Numbered from the stretch's first letter, positions 34,703 through 42,839 are shown. The stretch: 64,000 nucleotides of DNA from Eubacteriaceae bacterium UBA1433 (GCA_002329295.1 DCTT01000026.1:470464-534463), one strand, 5' to 3'. Made by a program: numbers and translations. Notes: generated by a model not told the origin, from the sequence alone.

Positions 34703-35647
34703 TCAAACAAGGTCAGTGTCAAGAGATTGTCGATAGATTTTTAGCGCTGCGAGATTACGCGCACGCGACATGGAAGCGACTTCGAATCCTTCGTGCATAA
34801 TAACGCCTTTGCTTTGAGCAATCATTTCTTCGGCTGTGTCAAGATCTACTTCAACGGGATAAATGCCCCAATCAGACTCTAATTTTGTTAAATGTATGGT
34901 CGAGGAAGCGGCAGCGGTTTTTGCACTGAAATAATAGGTCAATTGCAGCATATTGCTGTATTCAATGCTTGCTCCCAAAGGTTTTAATTGCGTGATATCA
35001 CGGCCTGTTTCTTCTCGGGTTTCCCGAACGGCTCCGGTGCGAATGTCTTCGCCTCGAAGAATGCCGCCGCCGGGCAAGCCGCACATATCTAGCTTGTTGC
35101 TTGCGAGCAGAATAATTTTATCTTGTTCGGTTTGTACGATGCAGCGTGCTGCCAAGCGCAGCGGATAGATGCGATCCTCAGAGGCGGAAGCATTGGTTTT
35201 GATAATCGGCGGATATTTTTTGGACAATATATATTTATAAATGGCCCACATTTGGGCATCGGAATGCATATCCGTAGCGCTTTCGCCGTCGACGAAAAGA
35301 ATCTCGTGGCCCTCTTCAATGTCGGTATTGACGCGCTTTACCAATTCGACTTCATAAAAAATGCCCGTATTAAATACCTGCATAAACCATTCAACGGGAG
35401 TGTCGATATACCATGACAGGGTTTCGAGTTTGCATTTGATGATGATTTCGTATCCTGTTTCTTCCAAAAATTCGCGGTGTAATGCCTCTTCATAGCTTTC
35501 GCCGGGCATGAGTCCACCGCCGGGCAAAAATTTACCCAACTTATTTTGTATAATCATTACCTTGCCGTTGATGTTCGTAACAATGCCGTAAGCACCGGTG
35601 CGCAGAACCACGCGGCGTTCCGGTTTGCGAATGCCGAAGACAGGCAT
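34703..35647 (-). CDS. Tandem two-domain Nudix hydrolase
   Basis: A 314-residue protein with two Nudix domains in one chain. The first box is GGLMPGESYEEALHREFLEE plus TGY (residues about 43-65). The second is GGILRGEDIRTGAVRETREE plus TGR (about 196-218). Both keep the G-x5-E-x7-RE-xx-EE-x-G framework, so both could bind metal. A typical single-domain Nudix protein is 140-180 residues, so this looks like a duplication or fusion. It lies 19 bases after the carbamoyltransferase stop and may be the last gene of the arginine deiminase operon. The substrate is unknown. Confidence 0.85.
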   Translation of the reverse strand: MPVFGIRKPERRVVLRTGAYGIVTNINGKVMIIQNKLGKFLPGGGLMPGESYEEALHREFLEETGYEIIIKCKLETLSWYIDTPVEWFMQVFNTGIFYEVELVKRVNTDIEEGHEILFVDGESATDMHSDAQMWAIYKYILSKKYPPIIKTNASASEDRIYPLRLAARCIVQTEQDKIILLASNKLDMCGLPGGGILRGEDIRTGAVRETREETGRDITQLKPLGASIEYSNMLQLTYYFSAKTAAASSTIHLTKLESDWGIYPVEVDLDTAEEMIAQSKGVIMHEGFEVASMSRARNLAALKIYRQSLDTDLV

Positions 35648-35666
35648 ATTTGGCCTCTTTTCTCGG

Positions 35667-36653
35667 TTATAATGTGGCGCACATCACCGCTTTAATGGTG
35701 TGTATGCGATTTTCCGCTTGATCAAATACTCTTGAATAACGGCTGTAGAAAACCTCGTCGGTTACTTCCATTTCGACAAGACCGAATTGTTGATAAACCT
35801 TTTCCCCGAATTCCGTATTACGGTCGTGAAAAGACGGTAAGCAGTGGAGAAAAATCACCTGTTCGTTTTGGGCGTGTCGAATCATGTCCATATTGACTTG
35901 GTAGGGTGCAAGCAGCTTGATTCGCTCTCCGATTTGTGATTCTTCGCCCATAGATACCCAAATGTCCGTATAGATGGCATCAGCGTTGTGTACCGCTTCT
36001 TTGATGTCGCTGGTCAGCGTAATGGTGCTGCCTGTCTGCGCTGCAATTTCTCGCATTTCCTCAAGCAAATGAGGGTCAGGCATCAATTCGGGCGGTGAGA
36101 GTGCCACAAAATCCGTACCCAATTTGGCGCTGGCAATTAAAAGCGAATGAGCCACGTTGTTGCGCCCGTCTCCCGAATAGACTAACTTCATTTCGTGAAA
36201 AGGTTTATTGATATGCTCTTTCATGGTCAAAAAATCTGCTAACGCTTGGGTGGGGTGGTATAAATCGGTCAGTCCGTTCCACACAGGAACGCCGGCATAT
36301 TGAGCAAGGACTTCTACGGTCTGTTGCTTGTACCCGCGAAACTCGATGCCGTCATAAAATCGCCCCAATACGTTTGCCGTATCACGCAGGGATTCTTTTT
36401 TGCCCATTTGGCTGTTTGATAAAAACGTTACATTGGCACCTTCGTCAAAAGCGGCAACTTCAAAAGCGCAACGAGTGCGTGTGGAAGTTTTTTCAAACAA
36501 TAATACGATGTTTTTGCCCTTCAGCGTGCTGCCAAGAACGCCTTGTTTTTTCTTTTCTTTGAGTTTTTGGGCATAAGTAAGCAGGTAAAGAATTTCTTCG
36601 CTGGTATAATCTCGTAAGGTTAACAAGTGTCGTCCTTTTAATGATGGTGCCAT
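35667..36653 (-). CDS. argF: Ornithine carbamoyltransferase
   Basis: A 328-residue carbamoyltransferase. The carbamoyl-phosphate motif is FEKTSTRTRCAFEVAA (near residue 53), HPTQALADF is intact, the ornithine-specific FHEMKLVYSGDGRNNVAHS follows, and HCLPSFHD holds the catalytic Cys. The gene follows arginine deiminase with a 14-base gap, which is the arcA-arcB order of the catabolic pathway. But no other carbamoyltransferase is visible, so it may also serve argCJBD. The anabolic symbol is given for lack of a sequence criterion; arcB is equally apt. AAGGAG precedes the start. Confidence 0.95.
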   Translation of the reverse strand: MAPSLKGRHLLTLRDYTSEEILYLLTYAQKLKEKKKQGVLGSTLKGKNIVLLFEKTSTRTRCAFEVAAFDEGANVTFLSNSQMGKKESLRDTANVLGRFYDGIEFRGYKQQTVEVLAQYAGVPVWNGLTDLYHPTQALADFLTMKEHINKPFHEMKLVYSGDGRNNVAHSLLIASAKLGTDFVALSPPELMPDPHLLEEMREIAAQTGSTITLTSDIKEAVHNADAIYTDIWVSMGEESQIGERIKLLAPYQVNMDMIRHAQNEQVIFLHCLPSFHDRNTEFGEKVYQQFGLVEMEVTDEVFYSRYSRVFDQAENRIHTIKAVMCATL

Positions 36654-36667
36654 AAGTGTATTACTCC

Positions 36668-37900
36668 TTAGTGTATTTTTTCACGGCATAGAGGCATGGT
36701 CATGCAGCGAGGACCACCCCTGCCGCGAACCAGCTCGGAACCTTTAATGGCATATACTTTGATATTATTTTTTGTTAAAATTTCGTTGGAAATTTCGTTT
36801 CGACTATAGGCTACTACTTCACCGGGGGCGATGACAAAGGTGTTGGTGCTGTCATTCCACTGCTCTCGTGCAGCAGCCACAGGGTCGTTTCCTCCGCTCT
36901 GAATAAAGTTGAGATGTTTGACTTTTAAAGCATCGCACAGCGCAGCCTTGAGGTTGTCCATGCGCTGAAAATGAGGATACGCATTGGCGGAACGTGTGAT
37001 TTTGACGACGTTTCGATGTTCGTTCAACAGCGGATAAATAATAAACTGGTCGTAGTCAACCATTGTAAAAACAGTATCTAAATGCATAAAAGCTCGCATT
37101 TTAGGCAGCTCAACAGCATAAACGGCATCAATATCGGCGTTTTGCGCAAAGAGGTTTTCGGCAAGGATTTGTACGGCAGCGGTGTCAGTTCGCTGGCTGC
37201 AGCCTACCACGACGGATGAATTACCTACCACGAGGATATCTCCGCCTTCAATGCAGCTGTTTTCTGAGTTGTTGTCATACCACAGCGGAACATTGTCTGC
37301 GAAAACAGGGTGATATTCGTAAATGGCTCGGGCGATACGGCTTTCGCGCATGCGCACGGAATTTTTCATCGTATGAATAGAAAGGCCGTTGTCGATTACC
37401 GCAGCAGCATCTCGCATAAAATAGGTATTGGGCAGCGGCAACAAATAAAACATGTTTTTTTCAGGCATGTAATCGCTGATAACGGGTCGTGTTTTCAAAG
37501 GGGCGATATCTGTTGCGCTCAGACCTTGAATCAAACAGCGAGCCGTTGTGACAGATTCAAGGTTCATCAGATAATCAAAAATACAGGATTTGATATAGCT
37601 GCAGTCTAAAATATCCCTGCCGAGGATATAGGTTAAAATTTCTTTTTTTGTGGCGGGATTCTTGAAAATTTCAGTTAAGAAATCAACGAGGTAGAGCACA
37701 GCCACGCCCTTTTGCCGCAACAGGTCAGCAAAGGCATCGTGTTCTTTTTGCATGTCATTTAAATAAGGGGTATCGTCGAAAAGAGAAAAACTTAAGTTTT
37801 GCGGAATAATACGGTTGATTTCTTCATCGGGACGATGCAAAATGACCGTTTTGAGTTTGCCGATTTCGTTGGTGATGCTGATAGGATAGTGGTTTTTCAT
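36668..37900 (-). CDS. arcA: Arginine deiminase
   Basis: A 410-residue enzyme that converts arginine to citrulline and ammonia. Conserved parts are EIGKLKTVILHRPDEE at the start, the substrate and catalytic Asp/His region YFMRDAAAVI, CIEGGDILVVGN, FMHLDTVFTMVDYDQFI and the C-terminal RGRGGPRCMTMPLCR with the nucleophile Cys. With the downstream carbamoyltransferase it would produce ornithine and carbamoyl phosphate. A carbamate kinase (arcC) and arginine-ornithine exchanger (arcD) are not in the window. The ribosome site is weak. A TATAAT (minus strand, 37933-37938) lies upstream. Confidence 0.96.
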   Translation of the reverse strand: MKNHYPISITNEIGKLKTVILHRPDEEINRIIPQNLSFSLFDDTPYLNDMQKEHDAFADLLRQKGVAVLYLVDFLTEIFKNPATKKEILTYILGRDILDCSYIKSCIFDYLMNLESVTTARCLIQGLSATDIAPLKTRPVISDYMPEKNMFYLLPLPNTYFMRDAAAVIDNGLSIHTMKNSVRMRESRIARAIYEYHPVFADNVPLWYDNNSENSCIEGGDILVVGNSSVVVGCSQRTDTAAVQILAENLFAQNADIDAVYAVELPKMRAFMHLDTVFTMVDYDQFIIYPLLNEHRNVVKITRSANAYPHFQRMDNLKAALCDALKVKHLNFIQSGGNDPVAAAREQWNDSTNTFVIAPGEVVAYSRNEISNEILTKNNIKVYAIKGSELVRGRGGPRCMTMPLCREKIH

Positions 37901-38362
37901 GTGAAAGTTCCGTTTGCTTTGATATTTTGTTTATTATAACGCATTTTTTCATTTTCGCATATAATCAAAAGGCTTTTTTTATGAATTAACAAAAAAATTA
38001 CCTTTTTATTTTGTAGAAAGAGAAAATATTAAGCAAAAAATCGGTCGTGTTCAAGAGATGGGATCGAGATCTATATTCACTTTTTTTAACAGAGGATGAA
38101 ATAAAAAATTGACCAGAAGTTTTTATTTAGGATAAGAAATGAGAGCGAAATGTTTTGAATAAATACAACGATGGCAACAGAGATTTTTGATTAGATAACA
38201 AAAAACGGTTGAAAGCACCTTTAAAAAGAGGATCCTTATTTCTTTGTCGGTTTTAAGCGTTGCGTGGGTGTTCTTCAAATTTTAGCAGTAACAGACGCAT
38301 ATTTAATGTAAGAAAATGATGATATTTATTAAAACAAGATTTTTTACAGGACAATTTCGGAT
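37901..38362. other. Non-coding stretch upstream of arcA
   Basis: About 460 bases between arcA and the lipoprotein terminator hold no supportable gene on either strand. The sequence includes a minus-strand TATAAT for arcA at 37933-37938 and TGAATAAATACA at 38156-38167, similar to the argC operator candidate but two bases shorter between the arms and over 200 bases from the start. Confidence 0.55.
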
Positions 38363-38401
38363 AAAAAAGCCCGCAAAGGAAAAGTTTTTTTCTTTTGCGG
38401 G
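38363..38401 (-). terminator. Terminator of the lipoprotein gene
   Basis: CCCGCAAA and TTTGCGGG arms enclose an AT-rich loop. Read on the minus strand the hairpin ends in six T residues. It lies about 80 bases beyond the lipoprotein stop. Confidence 0.8.
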
Positions 38402-38477
38402 TAGTATAGCGAAAATCTGTGTCTGTCATCTATGTTCACTTTAAATGAAGTGGAGTTTTGGCGTAAAACGAAAAAAA

Positions 38478-38990
38478 TTATTTTCCGGTCAGGCTTTTGA
38501 CGATTTGTTGGACATCGGCATCTTCGATAGAAATGTTGCCGCCGCCCATATTGGGCCAAAGAACCACTTGATATTCTTTATCTTTGTCTACGGCAAAATA
38601 ATAGATCATATTTTCACCAACGGATTGAGCTTTGAAGCCTTCAAATTTTTTGCCGCCGATTTCCCAGGATGCAACATCTTCCGCTCCTTCATAAAAGTCT
38701 TTGCTCACAGGGAGCAGGTCTTTATCGGGATCGCCGTAGGAAATGGTGATCATGGGAGAAGACATCGCTTTAGAAGCATCGGCAGCTTTTGCAATAGACA
38801 GGTTCGTTTTTACAACGTTTTGATTGCTGTCTTTCATTTCGATTATCGTCCAGCCTTCCGGCATCGTCAGAGAGAGCACGCCGTTGTTATAAACGCTCGA
38901 TTTACCGGCATTGCCTGAAGAACAAGCAACTGCCGCAACAGCCATAAGCAAGATTAGTAAGACGGCCGTTATTTTTTTCGTTTTTTTCAT
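38478..38990 (-). CDS. Predicted lipoprotein of unknown function
   Basis: From the ATG at 38988-38990 (GGAGG upstream; the TTG at 38996 is not needed), the product has 170 residues. A basic start and hydrophobic stretch lead to a lipobox ending in AAVAC, so the mature protein starts at a lipidated cysteine near residue 23 and is anchored to the outer face of the membrane. The rest is soluble, with PEGWTIIEMKD near residue 44, which resembles the start of several beta-sandwich lipoproteins. I cannot name a family. Its leader holds a 9-bp inverted repeat and an extended -10 promoter. Confidence 0.8.
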   Translation of the reverse strand: MKKTKKITAVLLILLMAVAAVACSSGNAGKSSVYNNGVLSLTMPEGWTIIEMKDSNQNVVKTNLSIAKAADASKAMSSPMITISYGDPDKDLLPVSKDFYEGAEDVASWEIGGKKFEGFKAQSVGENMIYYFAVDKDKEYQVVLWPNMGGGNISIEDADVQQIVKSLTGK

Positions 38991-39020
38991 CTGCAACCTC
39001 CAAAGGATGTGTTTTCAAAG

Positions 39021-39058
39021 CGTCCTCTTAAAATGCATACGAAATACAAAAGAGGACG
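39021..39058 (-). repeat. Perfect 9-bp inverted repeat in the lipoprotein leader
   Basis: CGTCCTCTT (39021-39029) and AAGAGGACG (39050-39058) are separated by 20 bases and lie in the 5' untranslated region between the predicted promoter and the ribosome site on the minus strand. No T run follows, so it is not a simple terminator. A regulatory hairpin or operator is possible. Confidence 0.55.
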
Positions 39059-39085
39059 GTTCTGTTGAATGTAAAATCAGCAATA

Positions 39086-39115
39086 AGTATATCACAAGAT
39101 GGAATGGAGAATCAA
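39086..39115 (-). promoter_or_regulatory. Extended -10 promoter of the lipoprotein gene
   Basis: On the minus strand TTGATT is separated by 18 bases from TATACT, which has TGA directly before it. The predicted transcript starts near 39079 and includes the inverted repeat. Confidence 0.6.
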
Positions 39116-39272
39116 GAAAATGCCTTGAAACAAGCTGTGTTGCAGTCGAGATAATTTTTGTACGAATATCAAATTTTTTGCTGGAGCAAATAATTAAGCC
39201 ATGTTGTAAACAAAGTCCATGGCCGTGCATATTGTATCTGACGTTGATTTTATCGATGAAAAGGACAAGAGG

Positions 39273-39301
39273 TTGACAGAAAAAAAGATTGCGGATATTA
39301 T
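39273..39301 (+). promoter_or_regulatory. Sigma-A type promoter of the first UspA gene
   Basis: TTGACA (39273-39278) and TATTAT (39296-39301) are 17 bases apart and lie about 30 bases before the start codon. Confidence 0.75.
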
Positions 39302-39333
39302 AGAATTAACGGAAAACAAGGAGAATTATGATT

Positions 39334-39768
39334 ATGAAAGTATTGATACCTGTAGACGGTTCCAAATATGCCAAAGAGGCGATTACAACAGCGCTAAGTG
39401 AGGGTTTTTTAGAGAATAAAGAAATTCATCTTATTACCGTGGTGGAAGGTACCGCCACCGGCAGAGGAAGTTATTTAAGCGAAGAAGTAGTGCACCAGAT
39501 ACTGGAGGCGCAAGCCAAGGCAGGTAACAAGATTTTGAACGAAGCGAAAAAGTTGTTTGAAGCGGATAGAAAGATTTCGGTAGCGTATCGTGTAGGGGAT
39601 GCAGCCGAAAAAATTTTAGAATATGCAAAAACAAACGACATAGATTTGATTGTCATGGGGAGCAAAGGGAAAGGTGCGTTACAAAGTATGTTACTGGGCT
39701 CTGTGTCCATTAAGGTATTGCAATATGCACAGTGTCCCGTGTTAATTATGAGAAAGAAAAAATCTTGA
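39334..39768 (+). CDS. Universal stress protein, UspA family (copy 1)
   Basis: A 144-residue soluble UspA-domain protein. The first strand is MKVLIPVDGSKYAKEAI and the C-terminal GSKGKGALQSMLLGSVS fits the G-x2-G-x9-G-S pattern of ATP-binding members. Asp in PVDGS, a nucleotide ligand, is kept. The ATG at 39334 is ten bases from AAGGAG; an ATG at 39328 is also possible. It has its own consensus promoter and a terminator. The function in stress or survival is unknown. Confidence 0.92.
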   Translation: MKVLIPVDGSKYAKEAITTALSEGFLENKEIHLITVVEGTATGRGSYLSEEVVHQILEAQAKAGNKILNEAKKLFEADRKISVAYRVGDAAEKILEYAKTNDIDLIVMGSKGKGALQSMLLGSVSIKVLQYAQCPVLIMRKKKS

Positions 39769-39778
39769 AACGAATTTG

Positions 39779-39800
39779 CCGGCAAAACTTGCCGGTTTTT
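39779..39800 (+). terminator. Terminator of the first UspA gene
   Basis: CCGGCAA (39779-39785) pairs with TTGCCGG (39789-39795) around a three-base loop and five T residues follow. Confidence 0.85.
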
Positions 39801-40078
39801 CTTCTGAGTTGAAAAACGGGAGGTTATTTGCAAAAAATGGTGTGGTTGGTGTAAAGTAATTTGAAGAAGAACAAATTGCGGAAAAACAGGGATTGTCGGT
39901 TGGCGAAAAAAATGTGATTTGTAAGAAGCTGAAATTGAAGGTTGCTAACAGCAGGAGTTATGTTAAGGATATGCGACAAATAAATAAAAGTATGGAATAT
40001 TTTGTGTGCCTGGCAGAAAAGTGAGGGCTATCAAAAAATGGCGAAAAATAAAGAAAAAAAAGAAATTTGGCTTTTTGC

Positions 40079-40107
40079 TTTACAAATGAAAACGTTTAAG
40101 CTATAAT
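40079..40107 (+). promoter_or_regulatory. Sigma-A type promoter of the second UspA gene
   Basis: TTTACA (40079-40084) and a perfect TATAAT (40102-40107) are 17 bases apart. Confidence 0.8.
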
Positions 40108-40155
40108 TAAGGTAGCAAATAAATATTGTTTTTATACAATAGAAGGAGGGAAGTT

Positions 40156-40572
40156 ATGTTGAAAGTATTGCTGCCGGTAGACGGGTCAGAACCATCAAGA
40201 CATGCAATTAAAAAAGGCATCGAAGAAGGTTTACTTAAAGGAAAAGAAATTCATGTCATAACGGTTGTTCCAGGAGCTGTTCTTGTTGGAGGTTACATGG
40301 TCGGTCCAGAGATGGAGGAGACCAATCAACAGTTGGCCGAAGATGCGCTGAATGAAGCGAAGGCCATGCTTGCCGACTATGAAAATGTAGTCACCGTGTC
40401 TCGTAAAGGAGATCCCGCCACGGAAATTTTGCACTATGCATCAGAAATAGGAGCGAATTTAATTGTGATGGGGCACAGAGGATTGGGCACATTTTCAAAA
40501 ATTTTCTTGGGATCCGTATCATCAAGGGTACTTAACCATTCCAATTGTTCTGTCTTGATTGTAAAAAGCTAA
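40156..40572 (+). CDS. Universal stress protein, UspA family (copy 2)
   Basis: A 138-residue paralogue of the previous UspA protein. It starts MLKVLLPVDGSEPSRHAI, and the ATP-binding signature is GHRGLGTFSKIFLGSVS (G-x2-G-x9-G-S intact). The ATG at 40156 follows GGAGGG; the frame extends to 40126 without support. Separate promoters and terminators for the two UspA genes suggest they respond to different signals. Confidence 0.92.
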   Translation: MLKVLLPVDGSEPSRHAIKKGIEEGLLKGKEIHVITVVPGAVLVGGYMVGPEMEETNQQLAEDALNEAKAMLADYENVVTVSRKGDPATEILHYASEIGANLIVMGHRGLGTFSKIFLGSVSSRVLNHSNCSVLIVKS

Positions 40573-40584
40573 ATAAAAAATTGG

Positions 40585-40620
40585 AAAAAGAAATGCTGTT
40601 TATCACAGCATTTCTTTTTT
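40585..40620 (+). terminator. Terminator of the second UspA gene
   Basis: AAAGAAATGCTG and CAGCATTTCTTT arms with a seven-base loop are followed by T residues. Confidence 0.9.
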
Positions 40621-40673
40621 GATTGAATACAAGTAAAAGAAATAAAAAAAGCAATAGTTTGCAGAACGGATAA

Positions 40674-40709
40674 AAAAGGTGAGAGCGCTTTCTTTTAAAA
40701 AGCGCTCTC
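40674..40709 (-). terminator. Terminator of tRNA-Leu
   Basis: GAGAGCGCTTT (40681-40691) pairs with AAAGCGCTCTC (40699-40709). On the minus strand it leads into a run of six T residues just after the CCA end of the tRNA. Confidence 0.85.
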
Positions 40710-40713
40710 ATAT

Positions 40714-40801
40714 TGGTGCGAGAGACGGGATTTGAACCCACACAAGCTTAATGCTCACAGGAACCTGAATCCTGCGCGTCTGCCAGTTCCGCCACTCTCG
40801 C
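40714..40801 (-). tRNA. tRNA-Leu, anticodon CAG, with encoded CCA
   Basis: An 88-base tRNA read on the minus strand, starting GCGAGAGTGGCGGAACTGGC and ending GTCTCTCGCACCA. The seven-base acceptor stem GCGAGAG pairs with CTCTCGC. The anticodon stem-loop CAGGA-TTCAGGT-TCCTG has CAG at positions 34-36, which reads CUG. The long variable arm, the GGTTCAAATCC T-loop and the encoded CCA agree with leucine identity. It lies between the second UspA gene and rsmA. Confidence 0.95.
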
Positions 40802-40854
40802 ATAAAATGTATTATACTATATTTTCGGTATTTGTAAAGAAATTCTCTTATTTT

Positions 40855-41715
40855 TTATTTGTCGTGCAAAATCTCCGTTAAAGCAGCAAATTGAGTGAGA
40901 GTCAATGCCTCGCCGCGAACGTGGATATCGATATCCAATTGTTTTAAGGCATTTAAAAGAACGTTTTTATCAAAGTGCAGTTGATGATGAAGAGAATTGA
41001 TCAGTGTTTTGCGCCGGGTGGAAAAGGCTGCCCGAATCAGCGAAAACATCTCTGACCCATATGAGGTAGACACAGGCGGTTGTGCACGTAATTTGAGAAG
41101 CACCACCGTGGAGTCGATGGTCGGGCGAGGAAAGAATACATGACTGGGCACATTAAAAAGGGGCGTACACTCTGCATAATATTGGACAGCTAACGTAAGC
41201 GAGCCGTAGTCCTTCGTGGAAGGAGACGCTAATAACCGTTGTGCTACTTCTTTTTGCATCATTAATGTCAATGTATCAAAAGCATTACCGTGTTGCAACA
41301 GCTTCATAATAACGGCGCTGGTGATGCTGTAGGGAAGATTAGAAATAACCTTTATTTTTTTTTGTGCCGAAAAATAGTCGGGAAGTTTTTGAAAATCGAA
41401 GGTTAAAATATCTTCGTTTAATATGGTTAAATGGGGGACGTCATGAAAGTTTTTTTTGATGACATTCGTTAAAACACGATCTTTTTCCACCACCAGCAGT
41501 TCTTTACATGTTTGTGCCAAAAAATAAGTAAGGCTGCCCATGCCCGGACCGATTTCGAGCACGTTATCATCCTCGACAATGTCGGAGGCGGCGATGATTT
41601 TACGAATAATGTTTTCATCAATCAAAAAGTTTTGTCCCAGTTCTTTTTTAAAACGAAAATCATAGCGAGCGATGTTTTCTTTGATATAGCGTATGGTGGT
41701 AGGTTTTTCGGCCAT
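40855..41715 (-). CDS. rsmA: 16S rRNA (adenine(1518)-N(6)/adenine(1519)-N(6))-dimethyltransferase
   Basis: A 286-residue KsgA/RsmA enzyme that dimethylates two adenines in the small ribosomal subunit. It shows LGQNFLIDENIIRKI (near residue 25), the SAM motif VLEIGPGMGSLTYFL, and the catalytic NLPYSITSAVIMKLL. RPTIDSTVVLL in the C-terminal part is also standard. The ATG at 41713-41715 follows GGGAG. The frame extends to 41877 across the neighbouring gene's end with no homology. It is 23 bases downstream of the CCA-transferase-like gene. Confidence 0.97.
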   Translation of the reverse strand: MAEKPTTIRYIKENIARYDFRFKKELGQNFLIDENIIRKIIAASDIVEDDNVLEIGPGMGSLTYFLAQTCKELLVVEKDRVLTNVIKKNFHDVPHLTILNEDILTFDFQKLPDYFSAQKKIKVISNLPYSITSAVIMKLLQHGNAFDTLTLMMQKEVAQRLLASPSTKDYGSLTLAVQYYAECTPLFNVPSHVFFPRPTIDSTVVLLKLRAQPPVSTSYGSEMFSLIRAAFSTRRKTLINSLHHQLHFDKNVLLNALKQLDIDIHVRGEALTLTQFAALTEILHDK

Positions 41716-41738
41716 ATAATCTCCCGGTGAAAAAATGA

Positions 41739-42839
41739 TTATACCTTGTGAAGTTGTTTCAGCAATGTGTGTACACGTTGTCGGTTTGCTGTTATGCCAT
41801 AAGGGCGAGTGTCCATGGTAGCGGCATTGTCGGCAGCTTGAAGCACAAAAATATCCTCTGTGACTGTTGGTCCGCAATGATGAAGAATTTTTAAAAGTTC
41901 CTCATCGCTCATCGCTTGTTTTTTCATATGATAGGCAATCAGGTGGTGTACGGTGTCAATGAAGTTTTGCGGATAGCCGTATTTTTGTAAAATTGCAGCA
42001 CAAAGGTCGGCAGAAGCCGAGTCATGGTGCGGGAAGCGTACTTTGCCGTTGATTTGTTTTTTGCATTGCGGTTTGCAAAGGTCGTGGAACAAAGCCGCCA
42101 TGCGTAATTCTAATTTGTCTGACGGGACATTGGCAACGACATCGACAGAATGTTCGTAGACATCTTTGGTATGATATTCGTTTTGGCTGACGCCGATGCA
42201 ACTTGCCAAATCAGGGAAAATTTCGTGCAATAAACGTAAATCGCGCAAAAGCAATAACGCTGTTGCGGTGTTATCCGCCGTCAACAATCGATTTATTTCC
42301 CGGGCGATAATGGTTTTGGGTACCTGATCGAGAGAAGGATTTTGTTGAATGGCTGCATAAAGCTCATCAGACAAGACCATTTTTTCAAATTGCGCTACGA
42401 GGCGTAAGGCAATCAGTTTGTTGATAGGTTCGTTTGTAAGACAATCAACAGTATGACCCTGACAGGAAAGGTGATGTTGTTTGATATCGCATAGGCTTTG
42501 CTGTGAGGCTAAAACCGCTCCTGTCTCATCAGCGGCGGCAGCAACGATCGTAAAAGGCTGGCGTTCTAAGTAGTCATGAATGCTTTTGGTATAGATGAGG
42601 CGAACAATGTTGGGGTGAGCAAAAACAAAAGAGTCTTCTGCTGCGAGTGTATACCCTGCCTGTATCAATGCTTCTTTTGCAACGAAAATCGGTGACGTAG
42701 TGACGAGCGTAAAAGGAGACATGGGTGGGAGGCCGTAAATGGCATACAACAAATCTTCGCCGGCAAGATAGGCGGTCAAATGCCGGTGTTTTAATGTACG
42801 AAACAGATGGCTATAAGGAGAAGAAAATTGTATTTGCAT
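41739..42839 (-). CDS. CCA-adding-enzyme-like HD protein with degenerate nucleotidyltransferase head
   Basis: A 366-residue protein whose C-terminal two thirds match the tRNA nucleotidyltransferase/poly(A) polymerase family. These parts include SQNEYHTKDVYEHSVDVV with His230, AALFHDLCKP with His252 and Asp253, FPHHDSASA, and LQAADNAA with Asp337, so the HD metal site is intact. But the head lacks the catalytic motifs: canonical LVGGxVRDxLL is YLAGEDLLYAIYGL (residues 24-37), and the D-x-D that follows is SPFTLVTTS. Nucleotide transfer is therefore unlikely, and a phosphohydrolase or binding role is inferred. It sits upstream of rsmA on the same strand and may be cotranscribed. Confidence 0.8.
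   Translation of the reverse strand: MQIQFSSPYSHLFRTLKHRHLTAYLAGEDLLYAIYGLPPMSPFTLVTTSPIFVAKEALIQAGYTLAAEDSFVFAHPNIVRLIYTKSIHDYLERQPFTIVAAAADETGAVLASQQSLCDIKQHHLSCQGHTVDCLTNEPINKLIALRLVAQFEKMVLSDELYAAIQQNPSLDQVPKTIIAREINRLLTADNTATALLLLRDLRLLHEIFPDLASCIGVSQNEYHTKDVYEHSVDVVANVPSDKLELRMAALFHDLCKPQCKKQINGKVRFPHHDSASADLCAAILQKYGYPQNFIDTVHHLIAYHMKKQAMSDEELLKILHHCGPTVTEDIFVLQAADNAATMDTRPYGITANRQRVHTLLKQLHKV

Larger units (their letters stand above)
39769..40155. other. 387-base gap between UspA genes, with a coding-like frame lacking a start
   Basis: It begins with the first UspA terminator and ends with the second UspA promoter and ribosome site. Between these, an open frame on the plus strand runs from 39860 to a stop at 40024 (54 codons) with protein-like, lysine- and glutamate-rich composition but no start codon with a ribosome site near its beginning. 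It could be a gene remnant or chance in a purine-rich strand. No further feature is supported. Confidence 0.35.

Noticed and set aside
39219..39401. Short plus-strand frame before the first UspA gene
   Set aside because: It overlaps the consensus promoter and ribosome site of the UspA gene and has no ribosome site of its own.
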